This document shows, one piece after another, positions 49,988 to 61,100 of a stretch of 64,000 nucleotides of DNA. Within the stretch, counting starts at the first letter, position 1, and every line of letters begins with the position of its first letter. The translations under genes and the position numbers were made by a program. The notes below the pieces were generated by a model that saw only the letters and a program-made list of their open reading frames with translations, had not been told where the DNA came from and did not search any database. Origin of the DNA: Acidobacteriota bacterium (GTDB lineage Bacteria > Acidobacteriota > Terriglobia > Terriglobales > Acidobacteriaceae); assembly GCA_003225075.1 (NCBI GenBank), contig QIAP01000056.1, forward strand, positions 1 to 64,000, read 5' to 3'.

Positions 49988-50855
49988 ATGAGCGGGCGAT
50001 CGACGGTCAAACAATTCGTTTTGGGCCTTCTTTGTTGCCTCGCCGTCATTTTCTCCCCTGACGTCCGAGGGCAAGATCAGAAGAATCTTGAGAACGATCT
50101 TCGAAACGTCTATGAGCACAAGCTGCTTTCCCTGAGAAATCCTTACTTCGGGTCTAAGCTGAAGTTCGATTCGGCCGGGAAACTGATCAGCAGAGCAGTC
50201 GCAGGGCCATGGTCGACGTGTGGGATGTTACAAGTAGAAAAGCTTGCCTTAGATGCAGGCCACTTGGAAATTGATGGCAAGCGAGTCATTCTTGCTCTTC
50301 GATCTGTAGAGATCGGATAAACATCACCCACTTCCTTTGAACTCACAAGTTGTGCCACTCGTCACAGAGGACCAAGTGCGGATCTTCATTGAGATGTCGG
50401 CATCCGACGTTTCGCAGGCGAACAAGACTTTGTCGCAAATATTTCAAGGCGGGCAATTGCTGGAAAGGGTTGTTGCATATTGGAAACCAAAGACTGCAGA
50501 CTTGAAAGCTTTTCGGATCAGTACCCCGAACGCCGTCGTGGCCGAACTAGAGGGAAATCGACCTGTGTATCTAGTAAATCCCGGCGTGGTGAAGCCACCG
50601 CAAGCGAGCCATGCACCAGATCCGACGTACACGGACACCGCACGGCGAGACAAAGTGGAAGGCACAACAGTCCTGTTGGTTGTTGTGAATGAAAACGGCT
50701 CTCCGGAAGTACTCGAGATAGTGAGAGGCCTTGGCGAAGGATTGGATACCCAGGCACTTGCGACCGTCGCGGGATGGAGGTTTAAGCCGGCAATGAAGAA
50801 CGGTCAACCTGTTGCAGTGCTGATTAACGTAGAGGTGAATTTCCATCTGCAATGA
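49988..50855 (+). pseudogene. TonB-C-domain secreted protein with a one-base frameshift
   Basis: ATG 49988 starts a signal peptide (VKQFVLGLLCCLAVIFS), then a domain common in acidobacterial secreted proteins (LENDLRNVYEHKLLSLRNPY ... GKLISRAVAGPW). After LRSVEI (about 50,318) an extra G changes the frame and gives a stop at 50320. The correct frame continues DKHHPLPLNSQVVPL and ends with a TonB C-terminal domain (PDPTYTDTARRDKVEGTTVLLV ... WRFKPAMKNGQPVAVLINVEVNF). Removing one base restores a 288-residue protein. There is no membrane anchor, so it is not a classical TonB. Confidence 0.82.
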
Positions 50856-50979
50856 TGCTCGTTTATCGATTCCCCTCCTCGTTTGGGTAAGTGGCGTAAG
50901 CAGGCATTTTCACTCAGAAATCCACAAGGGCTCTTCGACCAGTTGTGAAAAGAGTTTTACGGCGAATCTTCAACCGTGT

Positions 50980-53475
50980 TCATCTGGGACTGTCCCGAAC
51001 CGGATCCTCTCCCTGATGCGCGACCGGCCCGCCAGACAAATTCACGTGCATCTCGGTGTCGTCGGGCCGGGTCATTTCCATCGCCCAAATCGCGGCTGGG
51101 CGCATATACATTGAAGCACGGTAATTCCCGGTGATGTCCCAAGCCTCAGGCGTGCGGAACCAATAGCCCTTAGTTTCATAAGTCACGTGGAAAATACCTC
51201 GGGCCGTGTGGTAGGCCTGGTCTTTCATTCCTTCACTGAGGAGCAGCGCGGCCAAGCCAAATGTCGTCCCTGTCCACACCTCTTGAATCTGTTCGTTGGT
51301 TTTGATGATGGAGCCATTGTCGGCAATGCCGTTCACCGCCCCCATCTCTCCGCCGGCAAACTTCATGACATTAAACGCGAAAATCTTTCCGAGAGCCTTC
51401 AGCCGCATTTCGCGCGGGATTAGATCACCAAGGCCGGTCATGTTGGCATACCACTGTCCAGCAAGCTGATCCGCCTGGATACTGTTCCGGTAATCGCTTT
51501 CCGTGTCGTAAGAGAAACACTCGCCATTCCACAGCTTGCCGATGTAGGTGTTTTGGCCCTTCAAAAACATTCCGTGGTATTGCGCCGCGGAATCAACCTC
51601 GCCTAGAACTTTTGCCATCTCTTCGGACGCGCGCAGGGCGGCCAACCACAAACCGCCGGAGTAGGCGCTCGGACCGCGTACAACCCATGTATCGTAGGTT
51701 TGGTCCGGATATCCCTCATTTTCCGGTAGACCTCCACCATGGTCGTACTGCTGAAGGTAGCGCATCGCCTCTTTCACCGCAGGCCAGGTATAGCGGAGGA
51801 AAGCGAGATCCTTTCTTTGGGTCAAAACGAAGTCGCGGTAAATCATGAGCACGAACTTCGAGTTCAAATCCTTCCACCCGTTCGTGTCCTGCCAGGCAAA
51901 TTGATTTACGTCGAAGAATGGATCCTCTTCAGGCACGCCCAGATCATGGGGAACCGCTCCCTTTCTCTTGCGAACGCGTAACGTGAGATCGCCTGCCTGT
52001 TGCGACTTCCAGACCCACAATCCTTTTTCCGGCAACTCGTGGGGCACAGTATCCGCAAACTGACGCAACACCTGTTTGTCTATGTCCGGCCAGAATTTAG
52101 CGAGGGGCATGGAACCGTAGAAACGCACATCCAAGGTTGCATAGTAGGGATAATCGAAGCATTCCATGAATGCAAACGTAGCCGGCTCCTTCTTGTCGGA
52201 TCCAATCGGGCGTCCCCAGAAGGAACCTCCATCCGCTATCGTATAGAGTTCGTTGAAGAGCATGCCGCGGTACCAGAGCGGCTTACTCTCATCGTTGACG
52301 TAAGGAGCTTGCCAGGCATCAATTTTGTCGCTCCACACAGCCGACTGGAGCAGACCGTCGCGGGCTATGCCCCAGGTATTTGTTCCGGTGGTTCCGTAGA
52401 AATCGGTGTAACGGCGATACCACTGACGTCCCGAGCCGAACGCGACGATGGGCAGGTCCCACGAAATGACCATGGGAATGACGCGTTTCTCACCGGGCTT
52501 TAGCGTGAAGCGTACAGCGATTGCGCCGGCGAGTTTCTCGCCACTGCTGACCCAGGCTTCATCGCTGTTGGCGAGTCTTCCGTCCTTAGCGAAGGGCTTC
52601 CATATGGATTTTCCGTCGCCTTCTGCCTCAAAGGTTGTCTGATAGCTGACTTCCACGCCAGGCGACTCCAAGGCTGCGATGGCGAACTGCCCATCCCATT
52701 CATTGGGAACAGTGCCGGCGCGATTGTGTTCGAACACAATCCCTTTCATGGCCTCAGCCGGGCCCAGAGATTCATTGGCGAAGCGGTTGTGGTTTCCTTG
52801 ATTCAAAGCTCCCGTGAAGTCCCGAGAAAAAGTGCGGAACCACCCCAACATGTTCGTCCATGAACACAAGACGGATACGGTGACAGTTTTGCTGGTCGGG
52901 TTTGCCGCATGCCAGCGATAGACCGCAACCGGATAGCTTGACTCCCGGTAATTGTCGGGAAGGATAGGAGAAAACTGCTCCAGGACAACATGCGCCGGAA
53001 ATTTCTCCCACCGGTAGTCAAACCAAGACTTAGGATAGAGCGCGTAATAGTCGCCCGCGCCCACGGGATAATCCCACTCCCAACTGCTCAGTTGGCCTCC
53101 CGAAGGATGGTCGGTGAAAAGAACGCGTGCGGTTCCTGTGGCCGCGCCCTCGGTCTGCTGAAACATCGCGAATTGATTGGCGTTCACCGTGTGATATTTG
53201 TGTACGCCGGCTTTGATGTGCCATCGCGCAAAATCGCCTCGGAAGGTTCGGGAAAACGTGCCTGCCCCGAATCCGCCCACCGGCGCACCTTGCCAGAAAC
53301 CGTCATCGATGTGACCCGCGTCCAAAGAAGGTTTTTTTGTGCCGGCATTTTCCAAAGGTTGCCCGATGGCACGCTTCCAAGCTGCTTTGGGGATGTTTTC
53401 GCCGCTCCATGCCGTAAGGGTGAGGGTGCAGAGGATGAACAAAAGGGTAGATCGTCGACGCACGTACGTGTTCAT
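50980..53475 (-). CDS. GH116-family beta-glucosidase / glucosylceramidase-like enzyme
   Basis: 831 residues from ATG 53475, which has GGAGG just upstream and gives a signal peptide (LLFILCTLTLTAWS); the frame is open to 53643. An N-terminal beta-sandwich (GAGTFSRTFRGDFARWHI) precedes the (alpha/alpha)6 barrel of non-lysosomal glucosylceramidases. The nucleophile Glu is in FNELYTIADGGSFW (about 52,213-52,258) and the acid/base Asp in PDQTYDTWVV (about 51,680-51,715), with GPSAYSGGLWLAAL after it. Probably a periplasmic or secreted beta-glucosidase, or one acting on glycolipids or xylosides. It has its own promoter with a LacI-type operator. Confidence 0.9.
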   Translation of the reverse strand: MNTYVRRRSTLLFILCTLTLTAWSGENIPKAAWKRAIGQPLENAGTKKPSLDAGHIDDGFWQGAPVGGFGAGTFSRTFRGDFARWHIKAGVHKYHTVNANQFAMFQQTEGAATGTARVLFTDHPSGGQLSSWEWDYPVGAGDYYALYPKSWFDYRWEKFPAHVVLEQFSPILPDNYRESSYPVAVYRWHAANPTSKTVTVSVLCSWTNMLGWFRTFSRDFTGALNQGNHNRFANESLGPAEAMKGIVFEHNRAGTVPNEWDGQFAIAALESPGVEVSYQTTFEAEGDGKSIWKPFAKDGRLANSDEAWVSSGEKLAGAIAVRFTLKPGEKRVIPMVISWDLPIVAFGSGRQWYRRYTDFYGTTGTNTWGIARDGLLQSAVWSDKIDAWQAPYVNDESKPLWYRGMLFNELYTIADGGSFWGRPIGSDKKEPATFAFMECFDYPYYATLDVRFYGSMPLAKFWPDIDKQVLRQFADTVPHELPEKGLWVWKSQQAGDLTLRVRKRKGAVPHDLGVPEEDPFFDVNQFAWQDTNGWKDLNSKFVLMIYRDFVLTQRKDLAFLRYTWPAVKEAMRYLQQYDHGGGLPENEGYPDQTYDTWVVRGPSAYSGGLWLAALRASEEMAKVLGEVDSAAQYHGMFLKGQNTYIGKLWNGECFSYDTESDYRNSIQADQLAGQWYANMTGLGDLIPREMRLKALGKIFAFNVMKFAGGEMGAVNGIADNGSIIKTNEQIQEVWTGTTFGLAALLLSEGMKDQAYHTARGIFHVTYETKGYWFRTPEAWDITGNYRASMYMRPAAIWAMEMTRPDDTEMHVNLSGGPVAHQGEDPVRDSPR

Positions 53476-53545
53476 TGAACCTCCGGGATTCGCCCGCACA
53501 CTCAAGGCTCGCAACAGCGCCATCAGCTTGTACGAAATCAGGCAA

Positions 53546-53574
53546 ATGATAGGAGAAAACCGGTATTCTAGCAA
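53546..53574 (-). promoter_or_regulatory. GH116 promoter with LacI-type operator in the spacer
   Basis: Minus strand: TTGCTA (-35, 53574-53569), 17 bases, TATCAT (-10, 53551-53546). The spacer contains GAATACCGGTTTTC; on the plus strand this is AACCGGTATTCTAGC, identical over 15 bases to the site at 61898-61912. A repressor bound here would block RNA polymerase. It lies about 70 bp before the GH116 start codon. Confidence 0.7.
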
Positions 53575-53645
53575 TCTAATTAGGTAGCGTAGAACAACGG
53601 AAGCGGAAGAAAATTCACTTCGAATGGTTGCCCGCGTTGCCAAAA

Positions 53646-56009
53646 TTAGGGCTTGTCCATCTCCAGGCTTTCGCGCTTCTTTAGCCTGTTGGCCTCTATC
53701 AGTTTCTGGTAAGCCGCCACCGCCTGTCCGGCTTCCTGCACGCGACCCGCGCGACGATAAGCCTGGCTCAATTGAAAGTATACGGCGTCGTGTTCGGGGG
53801 CAAGCTTTTTGGCCCTTTCCAGGCTCTCAATGGCGCCGGCGGCGTCTCCCTGCTGCAGCAGGGCGCGCCCCAGTTCGAAGTGAGCCAGTTCATAGTCGGG
53901 CATGGCCTTGACAGCCTCGCGCAACAGACTAATAGACTCTGGCAGCTGGCCTTGCAAGAGCAGCGTGTAGCCAAGATGGTACAGCGTGTGGAGATCGCCT
54001 GGGCGAAGGTCGAGTTCGGCGCGAAATTCCCGCGCGGCGGATTCGAACTCCTTCTGCCGGAGATAGACTAGACCGGCGTAGTAGTGAGCTTCTGGAAGCC
54101 GGGGATCGAGCCGCGAAGCGTTGCTAAGCTCGTTGACGGCGCTCGCGTAATCCTCCTGTTGCGCGTAGGCCTTGCCAAGCAAAAGGTGGACCGAGGGGTT
54201 GTCAGCATTTTGCTCCAGCAGCCGGCGAAAAATACCAGCAGCAGCTCCCGGTTGGCGGGTGCGGACCAGAGCGGTGCCCCACGCCAGCAGCAGACCAGCA
54301 TCGTCGGGTGGATGTTCGAGAAAGGGGTGGAGAACTTCAACGACTTTCTCATCTTTCTCCAACATGGAATAGCTGAGGCCCAGAAGTTGGCGGATGAAAG
54401 AGTCGTCAGGATGGGCTTTGAGTTGGCGCTCGAGGGGTGGAACAGCTTCCAGGTAGAGCTCGGCGCGGAAACTGGCGAATCCCCAGTTGAGATCCAACCC
54501 GGGGAGATCGGGCTTCCATGCGGCAGCCTGCCTGAAAAACTCGGCAGCTTCTGGAAATTTCGAGTCTTTGGCCCGCATCACGCCCAGGTCATTATAGGAA
54601 CTGCCCAGGATTTCTCCGACAAATGAACGGTATTGCTTGGCTGCTGCTGTTTCTTTTGCTGTGGCCGGCTGCTTGCCCACTGGGCCCACGGGCAAGCCCT
54701 GCCGGATCATATTCTGCGTGCCTTGTTTTTCCTCAGCGGAACCTGCCCCTAGCAGGTCAGCAACGCGGTCCGAAACGCGACTCTCGCCGGCATCTTCCGA
54801 ACTTTTCTTCTCGTCGAAAATGTGCTTCACATCGTACTTGAACTTCGCTTCTCGTATCTGCTGGGAGCGTGCCAGCGCTTTCCTGGCCTCCTCCTCGCGA
54901 CCGAGCCGCCGCAGATTCTGCCCGAGCAAGTAGTATGCGCGGCTGGCCTCGCGTAGCTTGTCTTCTTCCGGGTTGCCCACCATGCTGACGTACTTTTCGA
55001 GAACTTCGACCGCGGCCTTGATGCGATTCGTTGCCGCGTAGGTTTCGCCCAGATAGAGGTAGACGGAAGCCTCCTTAGGCCGCAGCCGCGCTGCGTGGAG
55101 AAGAGCAACTTCCGCGGCCGGAAAGTCGCGCAAGTTCACGTTCGCAATCCCCAGAAGTTCCTGTACTTGATATTCATCGGGATGCAGCTTGACTTCTTTT
55201 TCGAATTCCTGGCGCGCCTGTGGGTAACCTTCTTCCTGATAGTGCTCGAGATAGGCGTACCCGAGAAAGCCGTGAGCGCGGGGATACTTCGGATCAAGCC
55301 TGATCGCCTGGCGAAATTCAGGGATAGCCTGCTGCGGGATCTTGGCCACCAGGTAGGCCCGGCCAAACAGCATATGCAGCGCCGCCGATTCTCCCATCGT
55401 GGAGTGAAGTTGATGGAACCACGCCGAGGCTTCGGCCAACTTCCTTGCCTTCAAATAGGCAATCCCAAGAAAATAGCCGGTTTCGAAATCATCCTCGAGA
55501 TCTACCGAAGCCTTCAACTCCTGGATCGCATTATCGGAATCCCCCTCGAACACGTAGATTCGACCGAGGAGTCCACGTGCCCGGGCATGGCTCGGCTGTG
55601 TGGCCACAAGAGATTTCAGCAACGTCTTCGCTTTGGCGACTTGTCCGTTGCGGAACCAAACGCCAGCTGCATCCAGCTGAGTTTCGACGTCATCCGGCTT
55701 GAGCCTCAGCGCGGATTCTAGATAAGTAGCAGCCTTATCGGTCTGTCCCAGGGAAAGAGAGATTTTTGCGAGCTGGCGCAAACCGAGCACGATCGCGTCA
55801 ATGTAATGGCTTTCCGCCGAGGCAAGATCGCCCGCCGCCAAGGAGGCCTTGGCCGCCTCAAACTGCGCCTGGAGTTCCTTGGCAGGATTATCGGCTGCTC
55901 GAGCGGTGGGAATAAACGACAACGCCAGCGCAGCGACCACCATGAGGCTTGCCGGGACGCGCCTCCAGAAGCCGTTCAATGGGATAGCTCGATTACGAAC
56001 CGAAGGCAT
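53646..56009 (-). CDS. Secreted TPR-repeat protein
   Basis: 787 residues from ATG 56009, which has GGGGA seven bases upstream; a TTG at 56069 overlapping the previous stop (TTGA) is the alternative and would give 807. A signal peptide (SLMVVAALALSFIPTARA) is followed by about 17 TPR units in two blocks (about 60-400 and 500-770), separated by a charged linker with EEKQGTQNMIRQG. TPR motifs such as AHYYAGLVYLRQKEFESAAREF are clear. It is probably a periplasmic scaffold. It is always beside CRTAC1-like proteins in such acidobacterial loci as far as I know, and forms an operon with that gene here. Confidence 0.88.
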   Translation of the reverse strand: MPSVRNRAIPLNGFWRRVPASLMVVAALALSFIPTARAADNPAKELQAQFEAAKASLAAGDLASAESHYIDAIVLGLRQLAKISLSLGQTDKAATYLESALRLKPDDVETQLDAAGVWFRNGQVAKAKTLLKSLVATQPSHARARGLLGRIYVFEGDSDNAIQELKASVDLEDDFETGYFLGIAYLKARKLAEASAWFHQLHSTMGESAALHMLFGRAYLVAKIPQQAIPEFRQAIRLDPKYPRAHGFLGYAYLEHYQEEGYPQARQEFEKEVKLHPDEYQVQELLGIANVNLRDFPAAEVALLHAARLRPKEASVYLYLGETYAATNRIKAAVEVLEKYVSMVGNPEEDKLREASRAYYLLGQNLRRLGREEEARKALARSQQIREAKFKYDVKHIFDEKKSSEDAGESRVSDRVADLLGAGSAEEKQGTQNMIRQGLPVGPVGKQPATAKETAAAKQYRSFVGEILGSSYNDLGVMRAKDSKFPEAAEFFRQAAAWKPDLPGLDLNWGFASFRAELYLEAVPPLERQLKAHPDDSFIRQLLGLSYSMLEKDEKVVEVLHPFLEHPPDDAGLLLAWGTALVRTRQPGAAAGIFRRLLEQNADNPSVHLLLGKAYAQQEDYASAVNELSNASRLDPRLPEAHYYAGLVYLRQKEFESAAREFRAELDLRPGDLHTLYHLGYTLLLQGQLPESISLLREAVKAMPDYELAHFELGRALLQQGDAAGAIESLERAKKLAPEHDAVYFQLSQAYRRAGRVQEAGQAVAAYQKLIEANRLKKRESLEMDKP

Positions 56010-56065
56010 GGGATCGTCCCCGGAATTTCTGAGCCGCCGCCCACCATCGAAGAAGTCGGGCGCGT

Positions 56066-57916
56066 TCAACGAGCGCCGGTCGGCGCGTGGTCTCCCGAAG
56101 ACAGGGACGGCAGCGGCTTTCTGTCCTGAATTCCTTTCCCTTCCACCACTGTATAAATATAGTCGCCAGCAACATCACGAAGCGGCTCAACATTCCCATT
56201 CGGCCAGCGAATCTGGACCGATTCCATCTTATCGGTGGTGCCCAGTCCGAAGTGCAAGCGCAAGTCGTTCTGCGATAGATAGCTTCCTCCGCCACGCACT
56301 TCACTGAATTGCTGGGCGCCGGCGGCGCGGATGGTCACCCGGGCGCCAATCGCGGCGCGGTTGCTTTTTGTGCCGATGAGCTTGAACAGGACGCGGTGAT
56401 AGCCGTCGGCATTCATATTCTTGAGGAGCGAAGGTGGTTCGCCGACATTTAAGAGAAGAACGGCGATATTTCCGGTGTTGAAGACGTCGCCGAAAGCGGC
56501 GCCGCGGCGGGAATGCAGAGGGAGAGCGGCGAGGCCGGATTCCTTGGATACTTCGTCGAAAGTACCATCACGATTATTGCGATGGAGGAGGAGCGGCTCA
56601 CGATAGCGGGGACCGGTCTCCAAAGTGTCGATCTGCGGATACACGTGGCCGTTGGCTACAAACAGGTCGAGCCAAGTATCGTTATCCATGTCAAAGAAAG
56701 CCGTACCCCAGCCAACGTAAGGATAGCCAGGCTGGCCTACTCCGGAAGTCCAACTCACATCATCGAATCCCTTGGCGCTCATGTTGCGATACAGCGAATT
56801 GGGCTGCTCTTCAAAGTGGGTAACAAAAAAGCTCAAGCGCCCGCTGTGGTCGTAGTCGCCAAAATCCACGCCCATGTTCCCAAGTTCCAGCCCTTCCCCG
56901 CTCAGCGCGACACCGGTCAGTAAGCCGACATCGGTGAATGTTCCGTTGTGATTGTTGTGATAGAGATAGTTGGGCACGGAGTCGTTGGCGACCAGGAGAT
57001 CGGGCCAGCCATCGTCGTCGTAATCGGCCCACATCACGCCCAGGCCATAATAGCCGATGTCATCGTGGACGCCGGCTTTGACTGAAACCTCTTCAAAAGT
57101 CCCGTCACCGCGATTGTGGTAGAGAAAGTCGGATTCACCTTCGAGCCCCCAGGGGCCACACTGCACCAGGATGCCTTTGAATCGGCAGAATTTGTTGCTG
57201 CCGAATTGGGGAAGGTTGTTGATGTCCAAATGCGAATAGCGGGCGACGAACAAGTCCACGTTGCCGTCGCGATCGTAATCCCCCCACGCTGCGCCGGTGC
57301 TGAACCCTCCACCGCGGACTCCGGCCTTCTCGGTGACATCCTCGAATTTGCAATTGCCCAGATTGTGGTAGAGCACGTTGCCGTTGTAGCCGGTCACAAA
57401 CAGGTCGAGCTTGCCGTCGTTGTCGTAGTCAGCGACGGCAACGCCCATACCCCATCCCAGCCTGGTCAATCCGGCCTCCTTAGTGATGTCTTTGAAGGTG
57501 CCATTGGGCTCTTGGTGATAAAGAGTCACCATGGGATCGCCGCCCTGGCGCAATCTCTCCACGGTCGAGCCATTCACCAGCACAACATCCAGGCGTTCAT
57601 CGTTGTCGCAATCAAATAGACCGACGCCGCCACTCGTCGAATCAATCACGTAATGCGCTTCGGGGGCGGCTGTGTGCGAAACCGTAAGGCCAACTTCTTT
57701 GGCAATATCTTTGAAAGTCGGGACAGGGGGCAATGCGCTCCGATCTTTCTTGCCTGTGGGAGCGCGCTTTGCGGAGGGCGGCACCGGCACCGGTACACGC
57801 TGAGGCCCTTGTGCCTGCGCCGCCAGAACCTGCGGTACCGCGAGAGTGAAAATCAGAAAACGGATCAGGAGGACAGGTGGTCTTGAAGGATACCCAAACA
57901 TGTATGGTTTAAACAT
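56066..57916 (-). CDS. CRTAC1-like FG-GAP / ASPIC-UnbV protein
   Basis: 616 residues from ATG 57916 (signal peptide LLIRFLIFTLAVPQVLAAQ). Seven or so FG-GAP/VCBS blades follow (VAVADYDNDGKLDLFVTGYNG, WADYDDDGWPDLLVANDS, FFDMDNDTWLDLFVANG), with Asp-rich calcium loops. The C-terminus is an ASPIC/UnbV domain (AIGARVTIRAAGAQQFSEV ... LHFGLGTTDKMESVQIRWPNG). Extracellular or outer-membrane propeller protein; function not established. Its stop overlaps the possible TTG start of the TPR gene, and it follows the receptor gene across a terminator-like hairpin. Confidence 0.9.
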   Translation of the reverse strand: MFKPYMFGYPSRPPVLLIRFLIFTLAVPQVLAAQAQGPQRVPVPVPPSAKRAPTGKKDRSALPPVPTFKDIAKEVGLTVSHTAAPEAHYVIDSTSGGVGLFDCDNDERLDVVLVNGSTVERLRQGGDPMVTLYHQEPNGTFKDITKEAGLTRLGWGMGVAVADYDNDGKLDLFVTGYNGNVLYHNLGNCKFEDVTEKAGVRGGGFSTGAAWGDYDRDGNVDLFVARYSHLDINNLPQFGSNKFCRFKGILVQCGPWGLEGESDFLYHNRGDGTFEEVSVKAGVHDDIGYYGLGVMWADYDDDGWPDLLVANDSVPNYLYHNNHNGTFTDVGLLTGVALSGEGLELGNMGVDFGDYDHSGRLSFFVTHFEEQPNSLYRNMSAKGFDDVSWTSGVGQPGYPYVGWGTAFFDMDNDTWLDLFVANGHVYPQIDTLETGPRYREPLLLHRNNRDGTFDEVSKESGLAALPLHSRRGAAFGDVFNTGNIAVLLLNVGEPPSLLKNMNADGYHRVLFKLIGTKSNRAAIGARVTIRAAGAQQFSEVRGGGSYLSQNDLRLHFGLGTTDKMESVQIRWPNGNVEPLRDVAGDYIYTVVEGKGIQDRKPLPSLSSGDHAPTGAR

Positions 57917-58072
57917 AGACAACTTTTTTCCCCGAGGCAAACCCCAACCCCGGTATCTTCCCGCGCCGCAGCCCATGACGCTCCGCCTTTACAAGGCGAT
58001 TGCTGCACTTCGGCGGGGCCGCAACTTGTCACAGAGGCAAGACGTGACGCGGGAATTTTTCAAAGAAGCCGA

Positions 58073-58116
58073 CAAAAGAGAAACGTCCCGCCAGCGTGGT
58101 TGCCGGCGGGACGTTT
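58073..58116 (-). terminator. Terminator after the TonB-dependent receptor
   Basis: A perfect 12-bp stem, AAACGTCCCGCC (58081-58092) with GGCGGGACGTTT (58105-58116), and a 12-base loop, 22 bp after the receptor stop. On the minus strand it is followed by CTCTTTTG. It would separate the receptor from the CRTAC1/TPR genes or allow reduced read-through. Confidence 0.85.
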
Positions 58117-58137
58117 CGGCATCGGATTGTCCCAGCG

Positions 58138-61100
58138 CTAGAAGGTGATCCTCAGTGAGTACTGAAATTCTCGACTTCGGTCCGATTGCGTGGTTACGGT
58201 ACCTACTTGGGCATTCGGCGTACTGTTCTGGATCGAAACTGCATTCAACAGAGAGGTCGTTGGGTTTCCACTCGCGTCCAGGAACTCGGGACTCGCAGCG
58301 GTGTTCGGAGCGTTGAAGCCTATGTTGTAGTTCACGCCATTTGTAGGGCCGACGGGGTCGCCATACTGCGGATGGTTAAAGAGATTGAAAGAATCAATCC
58401 GGAACTCCGCGTCAATCCGTTCGGTTATATGGAAGTGCTTCGCCAACGACAAATCCACTGTGCGAGTAGGTGGCCCCAGGCAGTCGCCTACCGGTGCGTT
58501 CCCGATGGTGCCCAACTTGAACCCGTCCATGGTGTAACGGTTCGGGTTGATCCATTGGAAGTTCTTAAAGCTGGGGTTTCGGCACGGCTGTCCCGGCACC
58601 AAGTTGGGCCGCTGAGCGTTTCCACCATTGCCGATGCCGGAGGGGTCATTGACATTCGAAATGCCTCCAATAACTGGCGTAAGGGAGTGTCCACTCGAGA
58701 GGGAGACGATCGACGTAATTCCCCAAGAGCCCAGGCTATTCCGGACCAACCTATTCATGTTCTGCAAAGTGGGCAGGTTATAGACCACGTTGGCCGAGAA
58801 AATGTGCGGCCGGTTGAGGGGATTCAGCCCGTAGCCATTTCTCAGATTGAAGGGATCAATAACCAGATTTCCTCCTCCATTGCTGACTTTCAGGAGTGTA
58901 TCCGCGTAGGTTTTGGAGTATGTGTAGGCTAGCTGGAAGGTGGAATTGTGATGGAAACGCGAGGTGAACGCCGTTTGCAGGGAGTCGTACTTGGCGCTGC
59001 CGTGATGCGCAAAAAACGGGATGCTGCCACTTTCTAATGCGTCAAAAGGCTTGAGTGTATTGTCGTTTGCATTCGATTGCGCAAAGGCCAGCCGGTTAGG
59101 CGGAGCAATGGCATTCGCATCAAATTTGCTTGTCCAATTGTGCGTCCGGCTGCCGACGTACCCCACTTCCAACTTCGAATCCTTCCAAACTTCGCGCTGC
59201 ACGGTTCCGTTGAATTGCAAGACGTAAGGGGCACGATCGCTGAGGTCTTGGCCGATGCCGGCGACTCCGAAGCCGCCTTGGCCGAAGCAGTTTGGAGTGC
59301 AGGCGGGAAGCTGGTTGGTGTTGTCCAGGAACCGCCCATTATTGTTAATTGACTGAAAGCTGCGAACGAATGGAGGGTTTGTGCCCGCAGTACCGTCAGT
59401 CACAAAGATGTCATCACGGTTGTAAAACTGACCAAAACCTGCGCGGATAGCCCACTTGTGCGATCCAGTGGGATCCCATGCCACACCCAGCCGAGGGGCG
59501 AAGCCCCAATGAAAATTGTTCTGTATCGCACGGTTGGGTCCGGGGCTGCCACCACCAAGCCCTGTCACGGCACAGGGATTCGACTTGAGGCCCGCTGAGT
59601 ACAACAAACCGTTGCAGGGCGCGTTCCCAAGCGCGGCGTCGAATGCCGTGGGGTTAAATACCGTGAATTGGTCATTCGCCTGGTAGGGATTCGGCAAATA
59701 GGAATAGCGAACACCCATGTTGACCGTCAGGCGATCGTTTACTTTCAGGTCGTCATTGAAATAAAGCTCGAAGTTTTCCCAGCGGCCTTGCTTTTTAAAA
59801 ATGATGTTCTGTTCGCCCCAATTCACTGCCATGTTCTGCAGAATAAAATCGGCAGGACCATAGTGGGTAGTGAAGTCCGTCAGGTTCGTGCACCCTGGAT
59901 CCGTGATGTTCTTGCAGCCGTTGTAACCGTTTGGGCCGAAGGTCACGCCCTGCTTCTGGGAGAAGTTATCCTGGTCTTTGGCATTCCGGCTGTAAATGAC
60001 TCCCATCTTTAACGTATGGCGCCGAACGACCTTTGAGTAGTCATCTTGCCAGGCAAAGAGATCTTCGCGGTTGCTCCAGGGCGCAAAGCTCCAAATGGTC
60101 GGAAGACCGCCGCCATTGATCCACACCGGAGGATTGTTGGCCGGATTCCCCGAAGGCGGGAAAAATGTTGGAATCACCTTATTGAGCGCCTGTGCCGCGG
60201 CTGGCGTCGCTTGGGAGATATTGATGCGATTCCCCGAGTAGGAGAACTGGAAATCGTTCACGGCTGAGGCGCCGAAAACCTTGCTCAAGCGGGCCACGGC
60301 GATGCGCCCTGGCTGGCTCCACGATTCCTGGATCTGGGAAGCTCCGGCATCAGCCCCCCAACCGGTATTGCCCACCGCGGAAGGTCCAAACGACCAGGAG
60401 TCATTGGTGTATTTCAGCATCAACGTGGTCGTCTTGGTGAGATTGATGTCCCCCTTGAAGCTATCTTCGCGATAGAAGGTCGGCTGCTTAAGCGATTTCG
60501 CCCAATTGGTGCCGCAGCCATAGTTAGGAGCCCCCGCAGGAAGCGTCGGCAAAAAATACGTGTTGAGAATCGTCGGCCCGGCTACGCTCAGGCGCCCCGC
60601 AGGAATGACGTCTATTACGCCCGGCGTAGAAGGGGATGCCGTAAACGCGCCGCCAGGATTGGTCGGATCAGGATCCACGAGTCCCCCTTTCAGAAGACAA
60701 CCGCTAGTATTGGCGCTGGCAGCTGAGGGATCCAGAGCAGCGTCAGAGAAGTCCCCGGTGCGCTGCAAGGGCGTGGGTACGTGAGCGCTCTGCACCTTTT
60801 CCGCGATCAGACGGTTCCATTCCTCCGACACAAAGAAAAAGATTTTGTCCTTCTTAATTGGCCCACCGATGGAAAATCCAAAGTCATTTCGGCGAATCGT
60901 ATTCTTCTTGGATGTCGGGTTGAAAGCATTAAGAACGGGGTCCTTGGCATCCAGAACGTCGTTGCGGCCGAAGTAATAGGCGCTGCCGTGAAAATCGTTC
61001 GTCCCCGACTTGGTGACCAGGGAGATGACGCCTCCGCCGGCTCCGCCGAATTGGGCGCCATAGCTGTTCCGCTCGATCTTGAACTCCTGGATGGAGTCGA

